Of a stretch of 25,558 nucleotides of DNA, positions 1 to 6,641 are shown one piece after another (the stretch's first letter is position 1; every line of letters begins with the position of its first letter). Made by a program: the position numbers and the translations under genes. The notes below the pieces were generated by a model, which searched no databases, was not told the origin of the DNA, and saw only the letters and a program-made list of their open reading frames with translations. The stretch covers positions 1-25,558 of the forward strand of contig LSKF01000138.1 in the NCBI GenBank assembly GCA_001556995.1, in the 5' to 3' direction. The DNA is from Erythrobacteraceae bacterium CCH12-C2. GTDB taxonomy: Bacteria > Pseudomonadota > Alphaproteobacteria > Sphingomonadales > Sphingomonadaceae.

Positions 1-114
1 TAATCCCCCAACTGGGTGACGCCGCGCGGCCGTGCCCCATGTTTGCAACAGAGCCACCGCAAGCGCGCCGAAAGCGATCAGGAACGGCAGGTTGTGCGGT
101 TCAAGCAGGCTCAT
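1..114 (-). CDS. N-terminus of probable YqiJ/DUF1449-type membrane protein (partial)
   Basis: The minus strand opens with ATG at 114 and stays open for 38 codons to the window edge, so only the N-terminus is visible. It begins MSLLEPHNLPFLIAFGALAV, an acidic and polar start followed by a hydrophobic segment. The NLPF motif before the first membrane helix is what I recall from the N-termini of OB-fold membrane proteins of the YqiJ/DUF1449 family, which are often encoded beside flotillin-like proteins. No good Shine-Dalgarno precedes the ATG. The family call rests on about 20 residues and is tentative; a generic small membrane protein is possible. The rest of the gene and any flotillin partner would lie to the left of the window. 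Confidence 0.45.
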   Translation of the reverse strand, partial: MSLLEPHNLPFLIAFGALAVALLQTWGTAARRHPVGGL

Positions 115-263
115 GCTGAACGCACCCGAACCACGAGGCGAAGCGACAATCCCATGTGTGGGAAGCTAGGACAAAGCGGGCCGAAACCCTAGCGGAATCG
201 GACAGGCCCGCTGCATAATTCGTACGTCATGTCAGGCACAAAGCTGGCGCTCGTCCGGCGTGA

Positions 264-1214
264 TTATCCCCTGTTCGGGCAGCTGCTCGCGACAGCGCGG
301 CCGACCGGCTGAGCAGCCAAAGCAAGCTGGGCGGGCACAGGACGCGCGACCGCGCTCAGCCTTTGCCGCAAGCGCGACGGCGATTGTCCGGTCCACACGC
401 TGAAGGTGTAGCTGAAGCGCGCCGGATTGGTGAACCCGCACAGCCCGGCGATCTCCGATATCGCAAGACGTGTTTCGCCGAGCATCCCGATGGCGCGCAG
501 AATGCGCCGGCGCTGAAGGTAGCCATAGGGAGTCTGCCCGGTATCTTGCTTGAACGCCCGGGTGAAATGGAACGGCGAGAGATTTGCCTCGCCGGCAAGG
601 TCGCCGACCGAGATCGGCCGGGCGAGGTTGGTTTCGATGAAAGCGAGCACGGCCGCCAAGCGGCGCGGGGCGATGCTGACCCGCTCTGCCACCGGATCGG
701 CGGCGGCGAGGTTGGCGATATCGTCGATCAGCCGTCCGGTGAGGACGGCGACCGCGCGGCTATCCTGCTCCCAGCCGCGCATGACGATGCAGGCAAGGCG
801 CAGGGCTTGCTCCCCCTCGCGTTCGGCAGGATGAAGGACGAGCGGACCTTGCGGAACCGGACCCTGCGCCAGCCGCTCTGCCTCGCCGCGTGGCAGGGCC
901 ATGGCGATCAGCGGCGGGGCGAAGTCGTGGTAGTCGAGCGAAAGCGCCATCCCGGCTGGCACGTAGGTCAGCTGGGTACGACCGCAGGCCCCGATCCGCG
1001 TGCGCACCCCGCCAAACTCGGCAACCGCCCCGCCGGGCGTTGCCGACGTGATCAGCACGGTATCCCGGTCCGGATCCTCGCAGGCGAGCCGGGTCGGCAC
1101 GCCGAGGCTCGCTGAAAACCGGCACAAGAGTTCGATGCGGCTATCCGGCCAGCGAAACGCAGCGACAGGTTCGCTCCGGTCGAATTGCCAGCAATCGAGC
1201 AGCGCTTTCGTCAT
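264..1214 (-). CDS. AraC-family transcriptional regulator
   Basis: This is a one-component regulator with a C-terminal AraC/XylS double helix-turn-helix at about residues 184-286 of a 316-residue protein. The signature runs through ISVGDLAGEANLSPFHFTRAFK and the second helix region ISEIAGLCGFTNPARFSYTF, with the usual GQSP near the end. The N-terminal half has cupin-like hydrophobic strands and would be the ligand-sensing part; its ligand cannot be inferred. The frame stays open to an ATG at 1343, but those 43 extra codons have only about 60% GC in third positions by my count, far below the rest of the gene. I therefore prefer the ATG at 1214, which gives the family's usual length. Its Shine-Dalgarno (AGGA) lies too close, so the start is uncertain. 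It sits downstream of the P450/acyl-CoA synthetase operon on the same strand and could regulate it, but nothing in the sequence proves that. Confidence 0.88.
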   Translation of the reverse strand: MTKALLDCWQFDRSEPVAAFRWPDSRIELLCRFSASLGVPTRLACEDPDRDTVLITSATPGGAVAEFGGVRTRIGACGRTQLTYVPAGMALSLDYHDFAPPLIAMALPRGEAERLAQGPVPQGPLVLHPAEREGEQALRLACIVMRGWEQDSRAVAVLTGRLIDDIANLAAADPVAERVSIAPRRLAAVLAFIETNLARPISVGDLAGEANLSPFHFTRAFKQDTGQTPYGYLQRRRILRAIGMLGETRLAISEIAGLCGFTNPARFSYTFSVWTGQSPSRLRQRLSAVARPVPAQLALAAQPVGRAVASSCPNRG

Positions 1215-1464
1215 GTCCTGTCGCCAAGGTATGATGACCCCTGCGTCGCTTAGCATGTGGACCACGGCATCTGGGACATTAAAACATCCCAATCCGAACT
1301 TCGGCGCAAGATACCGAAAGTTCTGACCGTGCTCGGCAGTCATGAACCCAAAGGCCCACTTATGGATGCTTGCTCGGTGGCCGAATGGGGCACCGAGGAA
1401 CTGCGTGCTCGGGGCGAAGACTGGCAGCCGCCGCTTGCTCCGCTGACCCCGGCCGTGCCTACGG
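1215..1464. other. Intergenic gap between P450 operon and AraC gene
   Basis: About 250 bases lie between the P450 stop and the preferred AraC start. I see no convincing terminator for the P450 operon. An imperfect inverted repeat with GGGA and TCCC arms around an AT-rich core lies at 1273-1290, 59-76 bases upstream of the AraC start, and could be an operator. A plus-strand frame at 1257-1472 is open but has mixed third-position usage and no ribosome binding site, so I do not call it a gene. Confidence 0.4.
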
Positions 1465-2757
1465 TCAGCTAGGGGTGATCCGCAGAGGCAGGGTTTTCAG
1501 CCCGCCCACGAAGGTGCTGCTGGCGCGCTTGGCCTCGCCCGCCGGTTCGACCGCGGCGACCCGGTCGAGGATCGCTTCGAACAGGATCCGCATCTCCAGC
1601 CGTGCGAGGTGCAGGCCGAGGCACTGGTGCGCCCCCGCCCCGAAGGCGAGATGGCGGTTGGGCGACCGGGCGGCATCGAAACGGCGCGGATCGGGGAACT
1701 GTGCGGGGTCGTGATTGGCGGCGACGTAGTTGATCATCAGCCAGTCGCCTTTTTTCACCTGTTGCCCGCCGATCTCACAGTCCTCGGCCGCCGTGCGCAT
1801 GAAGTGCTGCACGGGTGAGGTCCAGCGGATCGCCTCCTCGACAATGCCGGGGAGCAAGGAGCGGTCCGCCTTGACCCGCGCCCACTGCTCGGGGTCGCGG
1901 GCCAGCGCCTGCATCGCGCCCGCCGTGCTGGCCGAAGTGGTGTCGTGCCCGGCGGTGGCGACGATGATGTAGTATCCCGCCATGTCACGCGGGGGGAGCG
2001 GCTGGCCGTCGACCGTGGCATTGGCGATGACGCTGGCGACATCGTCGGTGGGGTTGCGGCGGCGGTCTTCGGCGAGGGCAGCGAAGTAATCTTCGAAGGT
2101 CTTCACCGCCCCGGCAACGATCTGCACCACCTGTTCGGGGGTCATCTTGTCGAGCCCGCTGCCCGACAAGTCTTTGTCCTGCCCGCCGAAGAGCTGCTGG
2201 GTGAGCATCTGCATGCGGAATTCGTCCTCGGGCGGTACCCCGAGGATCTGCATCACAACGCGCAAGGGGTAGGGTCCGGAGACCTCTTTCACGAAGTCAA
2301 CTTCCCCGCCCTGCTCCAGCATCCGGCCCACCGTCCGCGCCGCCAGCGCGCGCAGCTCGCCTTCGAGCTGCGCGAGGTTTCTCGGCATGAACCATTCCTG
2401 CGTCAGCTTACGATATTTGGGGTGGATCGGCGCGTCGAATACCACCAGCGAATCGACCAGCATGTTCGATCCTGTCGCGGCGCGGGAGAACTCGATCGCC
2501 TGATTGAAGCTGAACACCACGGGGCGGGGGTTGTTGAGGAAGGCGGCGTTGTCCTTGGAAATCCGCATCACATCATCATAGGCGGTGACGAGCCAGAAGG
2601 GATCGAACAGCCCCGGCGTATCGGGCTGCACCTTGACCACGGGCGTCGCAGCGCGGATCGCGTCGAAGGTGTCGAGTAGCCCATCCCACTCGGCATAGGC
2701 GTGGGGGTCGATCACCTTGCGGGCGATATCGCCCGGCAACACCGCTTCCGCGCTCAC
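1465..2757 (-). CDS. Cytochrome P450
   Basis: This is a soluble bacterial class I cytochrome P450 of 430 residues, a haem-thiolate monooxygenase that would need ferredoxin and ferredoxin reductase from elsewhere, as none is encoded here. Visible landmarks are the I-helix oxygen-activation motif AGHDTT (269-274), the K-helix ExxR as EEAIR (307-311) and the haem-binding loop FGAGAHQCLG (372-381) with the axial ligand at Cys379. There is no membrane anchor. The start ATG overlaps the stop of the upstream acyl-CoA synthetase (2754-2757), so the two are translationally coupled. The pairing suggests oxidation of a lipid, terpenoid or steroid-type acid that is also activated to its CoA ester; the substrate is not readable from the sequence. 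Confidence 0.95.
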   Translation of the reverse strand: MSAEAVLPGDIARKVIDPHAYAEWDGLLDTFDAIRAATPVVKVQPDTPGLFDPFWLVTAYDDVMRISKDNAAFLNNPRPVVFSFNQAIEFSRAATGSNMLVDSLVVFDAPIHPKYRKLTQEWFMPRNLAQLEGELRALAARTVGRMLEQGGEVDFVKEVSGPYPLRVVMQILGVPPEDEFRMQMLTQQLFGGQDKDLSGSGLDKMTPEQVVQIVAGAVKTFEDYFAALAEDRRRNPTDDVASVIANATVDGQPLPPRDMAGYYIIVATAGHDTTSASTAGAMQALARDPEQWARVKADRSLLPGIVEEAIRWTSPVQHFMRTAAEDCEIGGQQVKKGDWLMINYVAANHDPAQFPDPRRFDAARSPNRHLAFGAGAHQCLGLHLARLEMRILFEAILDRVAAVEPAGEAKRASSTFVGGLKTLPLRITPS

Positions 2758-4301
2758 GCCGCCTCGGCCTTCGCCTTGGCCGCAAACTCGTCGCGTAGCT
2801 CGCGCTTGTAGAGCTTGCCATTGGCTTCGCGCGGGAGATCGGGGCGGAAGTCGAACAAGCGGGGCATCTTGATCTTGGAGAGGCTGGGGGCAAGAAATTC
2901 ACGCAGCTCCGCCTCCAGCGCCTCGCCCGCCTGCGCCATGTCGCGGGGCTGCACCACCGCCACCACCTTCTCGCCCAGATCAGGGCAAGGCGCGCCGATT
3001 ACCGCGGCGTCCATCACCTTGGGGTGGGTGACGAGCAAGTTCTCGATCTCCTGCGGGTAGATGTTCACCCCGCCGGAGATGATCATGTGGCTCTTGCGGT
3101 CGGTCAGGAACAGGAACCCGTCGACATCGAGGTGGCCGATGTCGCCCAGCGTCATCCAGCCCTTGGGGTGCATCGCCTCACGGGTCTTGTCCGGATCGTT
3201 GTGATAGGTGGGGAGGAGTGCGTTCTCGAAATAGATCAGCCCGTCTTCGCCCGCGCCCAGTTCTTCCCCATCGGGGCCGCAAACGTGCAGCGTGCCATAG
3301 ATCGCACGGCCGACGCTGCCGGGGTGGGTCAGCCAGTCGGCCGAGCGGATCAGGGTCATGCCGATGCCTTCGCTCCCCGCGTAGTACTCGTTTACGATCG
3401 GCCCCCACCATTCGATCATCTCACGCTTGATCGGTACCGGGCAGGGCGCCGCAGCGTGCAGCGCACGTTGGTGGCTGGACAGGTCGTAACGGGTGCGCAC
3501 CGCGTGATCGAGCTTGAGGAAGCGCACAAAGTGGGTCGGCACCCACTGGCTGTCGGTGATCTTGTAGCGCTCGATCGCCTTCAGCGCTTCCTCAGGCTCG
3601 AACTTCTCCATCATCACCACCGTCCCGCCGAGCCGGTGGACCACCGAACACCAGCCAATCGGCGCGGCGTGATAGAGCGGGGCGGGGGAGAGGTAGACCA
3701 TCGAACCGTCAGTCGGCATTCCCGCACCCATTACTGCCAAGCCCACGAGTGGCACGGCAGCCTGAGGGTCGGGATCGGCCGGCGGGGCGGGGCGGATGCC
3801 CTTGGGGCGTCCCGTGGTGCCGGACGAGTAAAGCATCACCACGCCCGCACTCTGATCGCGGATCGGATCGCTCGGCTGAGCCGCGAGTGCGGCGGCGAAA
3901 TCCTCAGGCCCGCCCGCATCCATCACCAGCACGGTGAGGCCCGGGCATTCGGCGCGAATGGCACCCAGCATCCCTGCAAAATAGCCGCTGGTGATCAGCA
4001 GCTTCGCCTGCGCATCGCGGATGATATAGGCCGCCTCGGGCGCAGTCAGGCGCGAGGAGATCGGCACCAGCATCGTGCCCGCGCGCTGCGAGCCCCAGAT
4101 CAGGGTGAAATACTCGATCCGGTTTTCGAGCAGCACCGCAAAGGCGTCCCCCGGCCCAATCCCATGGGCGCGCAGCAAGTGCGCAAAGCGGTTCGATTCC
4201 GCCTCCATTTCGCCGTAGGTGATCTGCTCGCCCGATCCGGTCATGATGACAGCAGGATGATCCGGACGGGTCGCGGCGTGCGCGATCGGGTGCATGGCCA
4301 T
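2754..4301 (-). CDS. AMP-dependent acyl-CoA synthetase (ANL superfamily)
   Basis: This enzyme adenylates a carboxylic acid with ATP and transfers it to coenzyme A. From the preferred start it has 515 residues. Motifs in order are the P-loop-like A3 motif YSSGTTGRPKG (about 158-168), A5 YYAGSEG (306-312), A7 TLGDIG (384-389), the A8 hinge DRKSHMIISGGVN (401-413) and the catalytic lysine in ANGK (about 496). The frame extends to an ATG at 4394, but the ATG at 4301 has a proper Shine-Dalgarno (GGGAGAG, about nine bases upstream) and starts just before the family's normal N-terminus. It is the first gene of an operon with the P450, overlapping it by four bases. The acid substrate (medium or long chain, or a terpenoid or steroid side chain) is unknown. 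Confidence 0.93.
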   Translation of the reverse strand: MAMHPIAHAATRPDHPAVIMTGSGEQITYGEMEAESNRFAHLLRAHGIGPGDAFAVLLENRIEYFTLIWGSQRAGTMLVPISSRLTAPEAAYIIRDAQAKLLITSGYFAGMLGAIRAECPGLTVLVMDAGGPEDFAAALAAQPSDPIRDQSAGVVMLYSSGTTGRPKGIRPAPPADPDPQAAVPLVGLAVMGAGMPTDGSMVYLSPAPLYHAAPIGWCSVVHRLGGTVVMMEKFEPEEALKAIERYKITDSQWVPTHFVRFLKLDHAVRTRYDLSSHQRALHAAAPCPVPIKREMIEWWGPIVNEYYAGSEGIGMTLIRSADWLTHPGSVGRAIYGTLHVCGPDGEELGAGEDGLIYFENALLPTYHNDPDKTREAMHPKGWMTLGDIGHLDVDGFLFLTDRKSHMIISGGVNIYPQEIENLLVTHPKVMDAAVIGAPCPDLGEKVVAVVQPRDMAQAGEALEAELREFLAPSLSKIKMPRLFDFRPDLPREANGKLYKRELRDEFAAKAKAEAA

Positions 4302-4401
4302 GTATTTTCTCTCCCTCGCCGCTGCGCCCGTCATGGCAGGCGCGCTGACGTTTTCTCCGAGGCGGAAATCTAGCGGGAGCGGGATGGGCCGCAAGCAAAA
4401 A

Positions 4402-4421
4402 CGGTATGGGAAATGCTACCG
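4402..4421. promoter_or_regulatory. Candidate operator upstream of acyl-CoA synthetase/P450 operon
   Basis: The inverted repeat CGGTA-N10-TACCG lies about 100-120 bases upstream of the operon's start codon, in the gap between it and the M23 peptidase terminator. Arms spaced about 1.5 helical turns apart suit a dimeric regulator. A weak -10-like TAGATT lies downstream on the minus strand. There is no experimental or comparative support. Confidence 0.3.
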
Positions 4422-4454
4422 ATTGTCGTCGTGGGTGTGAGGGGAGCGGGCCGC

Positions 4455-4482
4455 AAAAAAGGCGGCGGGTAAACCCGCCGCC
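4455..4482 (-). terminator. Rho-independent terminator of M23 peptidase gene
   Basis: Read on the minus strand, a near-perfect stem GGCGGCGGGT/ACCCGCCGCC (4482-4473 with 4470-4461) encloses a tiny loop and is followed directly by six T residues (4460-4455) and GCGG. It begins 57 bases past the M23 peptidase stop, as expected for its transcript. A second, shorter hairpin (GCCCGC/GCGGGC, 4510-4526) lies between the stop and this terminator. Confidence 0.85.
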
Positions 4483-4538
4483 ATGTTCGGACACCCTCTC
4501 CAATGTCCGGCCCGCTCACGGCGGGCAATTTTGCAAAC

Positions 4539-5273
4539 TTACTCGCCGCCTTGGCCGGTCAAACCCCGGTCACGGGCATAGGCGAGCTGCGTTTCACTCT
4601 CTACCATATACGGAATCGGATTGACTGCAACCCCCTCCACGCGGACTTCATAATGAAGGTGCGGGCCGGTCGACCGGCCGGTCGATCCGACGTAGCCGAT
4701 GATGTCGCCCTTCTTGACGAAATCGCCTGCGGTCACCGCAAGGCGCGACAGGTGGGCGTAACGCGTTTCCATCGCCGCGCCGTGGTTGACGCTGATGTAA
4801 AGGCCATAGCTCGAGTACCAGTCTGCGCGGCCGACCACGCCGTCAGCCGTGGCGTAGACCGGGGTGCCGGACGGCGCGGCGAGATCAATGCCTTGGTGCT
4901 GGCGGCGACCGCCAAGCACGGGGTGGCTGCGCATCCCGTAACCGCTCGTCAGCTGGGCGCCTTCGAGCGGCATGCGCGAGGGGACCGAAATCGCGCGCTG
5001 CGGAATGGGCGAGGAATAGGCGTTGATTTCGACCCCGGTGCCCAGCGTCGGGCTCGTGCGCTCCAGCGCGGTCCAGCTTGTGAAAAGCGTCTTGAAGCGC
5101 TGATCGCCATGGATGGTCACATCGACCGCCGTTTCGGGCTTCGGGGTGACAATCTCGGCACTGTTGGAAGCGGAGTTAGCCGTGTTGGCCAATGCGGGCG
5201 CGGCAGCGGAAACCAGAAAAGCGGCGCAGGCTGCCGTAACAAGCCTGATCGCATCGCGCGCAGCAAAATTCAT
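4539..5273 (-). CDS. Secreted M23 (LytM-type) peptidoglycan endopeptidase
   Basis: This zinc metallopeptidase would cut peptide cross-links in the cell wall from the periplasm or outer surface. The protein has 244 residues. An N-terminal signal peptide has a hydrophobic core at about 10-28 and a likely cleavage after AAPALA. A linker of about 80 residues precedes the M23 domain (about 105-222). The metal and catalytic residues are all present: H126 and D130 in HQGID, H174 in YAHLS, and H205/H207 in PHLHYEV, so it should be active, unlike the degenerate EnvC/NlpD activators. No LysM or coiled coil is visible. It is transcribed alone and ends at a strong terminator. A GCGGC-TTTT-GCCGC hairpin (5293-5306) lies in its leader. 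Confidence 0.93.
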   Translation of the reverse strand: MNFAARDAIRLVTAACAAFLVSAAAPALANTANSASNSAEIVTPKPETAVDVTIHGDQRFKTLFTSWTALERTSPTLGTGVEINAYSSPIPQRAISVPSRMPLEGAQLTSGYGMRSHPVLGGRRQHQGIDLAAPSGTPVYATADGVVGRADWYSSYGLYISVNHGAAMETRYAHLSRLAVTAGDFVKKGDIIGYVGSTGRSTGPHLHYEVRVEGVAVNPIPYMVESETQLAYARDRGLTGQGGE

Positions 5274-5367
5274 AATGACCCGGTCCCCGATGGCGGCTTT
5301 TGCCGCTTGATAGTTCCGGCACGTCTGATGCGCGCCTCTGCTGGAGCCGAGTTATGCCGGTGAGTCG

Positions 5368-6159
5368 TTAATGCGCAATCGCTGCGTAAAATTCACGCGA
5401 CAAACCGGCTGCAAGACGCGCTGAGTCGTTGAACGGCGGCTTAACGAACCCACGGAAGTGCCGTTTTACGAGGTTTTGCCAGAGGGATTCGGGCGCTTCG
5501 CGTGCGATTTCGGCGCAACGCAAAAAATGTTTGGTGCCAAAACCGACGTGGCGGATTTCGTCGTCAAGGATGCGGGCGAGGATTTTGGCTCCATTCTGGT
5601 CGCCCGCCGCTGCGACCCGCTCAAGGGTGGCCGGGGTCACATCCAGCCCGCGCGCTTCGAGAACCATCGGCACCACCGCCAGCCGCGCTGCGACATCGTG
5701 CCGGGTGGCATACGCCGCCTCCCACAGCCCGGCATGGGCGGGCAGCGCGCCATAGAAGCTGCCGAGGCTTTCGAGCTTTCGTGAAAGCAGCGCGAAATGC
5801 ATCGCCTCATCCGCCGCAACGCCAAGAAAATCGCTGACGAATTCCGGCCCCATTGCGCCCCCGAATCGCCCGGCCATGTCGAGCGCCAGATCGATCGCGA
5901 CGAACTCGATATGGGCAAGGCTGTGCCAGAGCGCGATTCGCGCGCGGTCCGATCCGAACTTGCCGCGCTTGGGCATCTGATTCGGGGGAAGCAGCACCGG
6001 CGCCTCGGGCCAGGCGGGCTGATCGGGCATCGCCACGTCGAATTCCCACGCCAGCGCCCCGCGCCGCCATTCGCGCGCGACGCGGCGGGCGGCGAAGCAC
6101 TTGGCGCGCGGCTCGGGCGTGAGCAGCGCGGCGCGGATGGCGGCGGCGACGGTTTCCAC
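5368..6159 (-). CDS. DUF455 ferritin-like di-iron family protein
   Basis: A 263-residue protein of the DUF455 family, helical proteins related to ferritin-like di-iron oxygenases; the function is not established. The carboxylate and histidine ligand pattern of a di-iron four-helix bundle is visible: E85 (HIEF), E118 and H121 (DEAMH), E168 (LEARG), E201 and H204 (DEIRH). The conserved family start, with an early ALL-PEPR-K segment, begins right after a GTG at 6159, nine bases after the stop of the peroxiredoxin gene. No ATG fits, so I choose GTG although the ribosome binding site is weak. It is the last gene of glnE-bcp-DUF455. Linkage to a peroxidase and di-iron ligands suggest oxidative chemistry, but this is inference. 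Confidence 0.85.
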   Translation of the reverse strand: METVAAAIRAALLTPEPRAKCFAARRVAREWRRGALAWEFDVAMPDQPAWPEAPVLLPPNQMPKRGKFGSDRARIALWHSLAHIEFVAIDLALDMAGRFGGAMGPEFVSDFLGVAADEAMHFALLSRKLESLGSFYGALPAHAGLWEAAYATRHDVAARLAVVPMVLEARGLDVTPATLERVAAAGDQNGAKILARILDDEIRHVGFGTKHFLRCAEIAREAPESLWQNLVKRHFRGFVKPPFNDSARLAAGLSREFYAAIAH

Positions 6160-6167
6160 GTGCGGCG

Positions 6168-6641
6168 TTAAAGCGCTTGGGCGGCGGCGAGCACTTCCTC
6201 GGCGTGGCCCGCGACCTTCACCTTGTCCCAGATCTGCGCGATCTTGCCCTCGGCGTCGATGAGATAGGTCGCGCGGACCATGCCCATGTAGGTCTTGCCG
6301 TACATCTGCTTTTCCGCCCAAACGCCCAGCGCATCGGAAAGGCCGCCTTCTTCGGCATCGGTGGCGAGCGGGGCGGTGAGGCCGTGCTTGGAGATGAACT
6401 TGGCGTGCTTCTTGGCGGGGTCCTTGCTGACGCCGAGCAGCTTGGTGCCGGCGGCTGCGAATTGGTCTTTCAGCGCGGAGAAATCCTTGTTCTCGGTGGT
6501 GCAGCCCGGGGTATCGTCCTTGGGGTAGAAGAAGATCACCAGCTTGGAACCCTTGAAGTCTGAGGGCTTCACGCTGCCGCCTTCGGGGGTTTCCATGGCG
6601 ATATCGGGGATGGCGTCGCCGACGCCGGGGAAGTTGCTCAT
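6168..6641 (-). CDS. bcp: Thiol peroxidase, Bcp/PrxQ-type peroxiredoxin
   Basis: This thioredoxin-fold peroxidase reduces hydrogen peroxide and organic hydroperoxides in the cytoplasm. It has 157 residues from the ATG at 6641, which has a good Shine-Dalgarno (AGGAGA, seven bases upstream) and overlaps the glnE stop as ATGA, implying coupled translation. The peroxidatic cysteine is C47 in DDTPGCTTE. It is the only cysteine: the resolving cysteine that many Bcp proteins carry five residues later is replaced (CTTENK), so this is a 1-Cys type that must be recycled by an external thiol. The longer open frame upstream lies inside the end of glnE and is not used. Confidence 0.95.
   Translation of the reverse strand: MSNFPGVGDAIPDIAMETPEGGSVKPSDFKGSKLVIFFYPKDDTPGCTTENKDFSALKDQFAAAGTKLLGVSKDPAKKHAKFISKHGLTAPLATDAEEGGLSDALGVWAEKQMYGKTYMGMVRATYLIDAEGKIAQIWDKVKVAGHAEEVLAAAQAL

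Noticed and set aside
150..163. TCCCA-TGTG-TGGGA hairpin upstream of the gene at the left edge
   Set aside because: Five-base stem, no T tract and no clear promoter relationship; expected by chance.
1257..1472. Plus-strand 71-codon frame between AraC and P450 genes
   Set aside because: No Shine-Dalgarno, mixed third-position usage, overlaps the AraC leader and P450 end; no family recognised.
4510..4526. GCCCGC/GCGGGC hairpin followed by AATTTT on the plus strand, a possible plus-strand terminator
   Set aside because: No plus-strand gene ends nearby; the stem is short and it more likely belongs to the 3' end of the M23 peptidase transcript.
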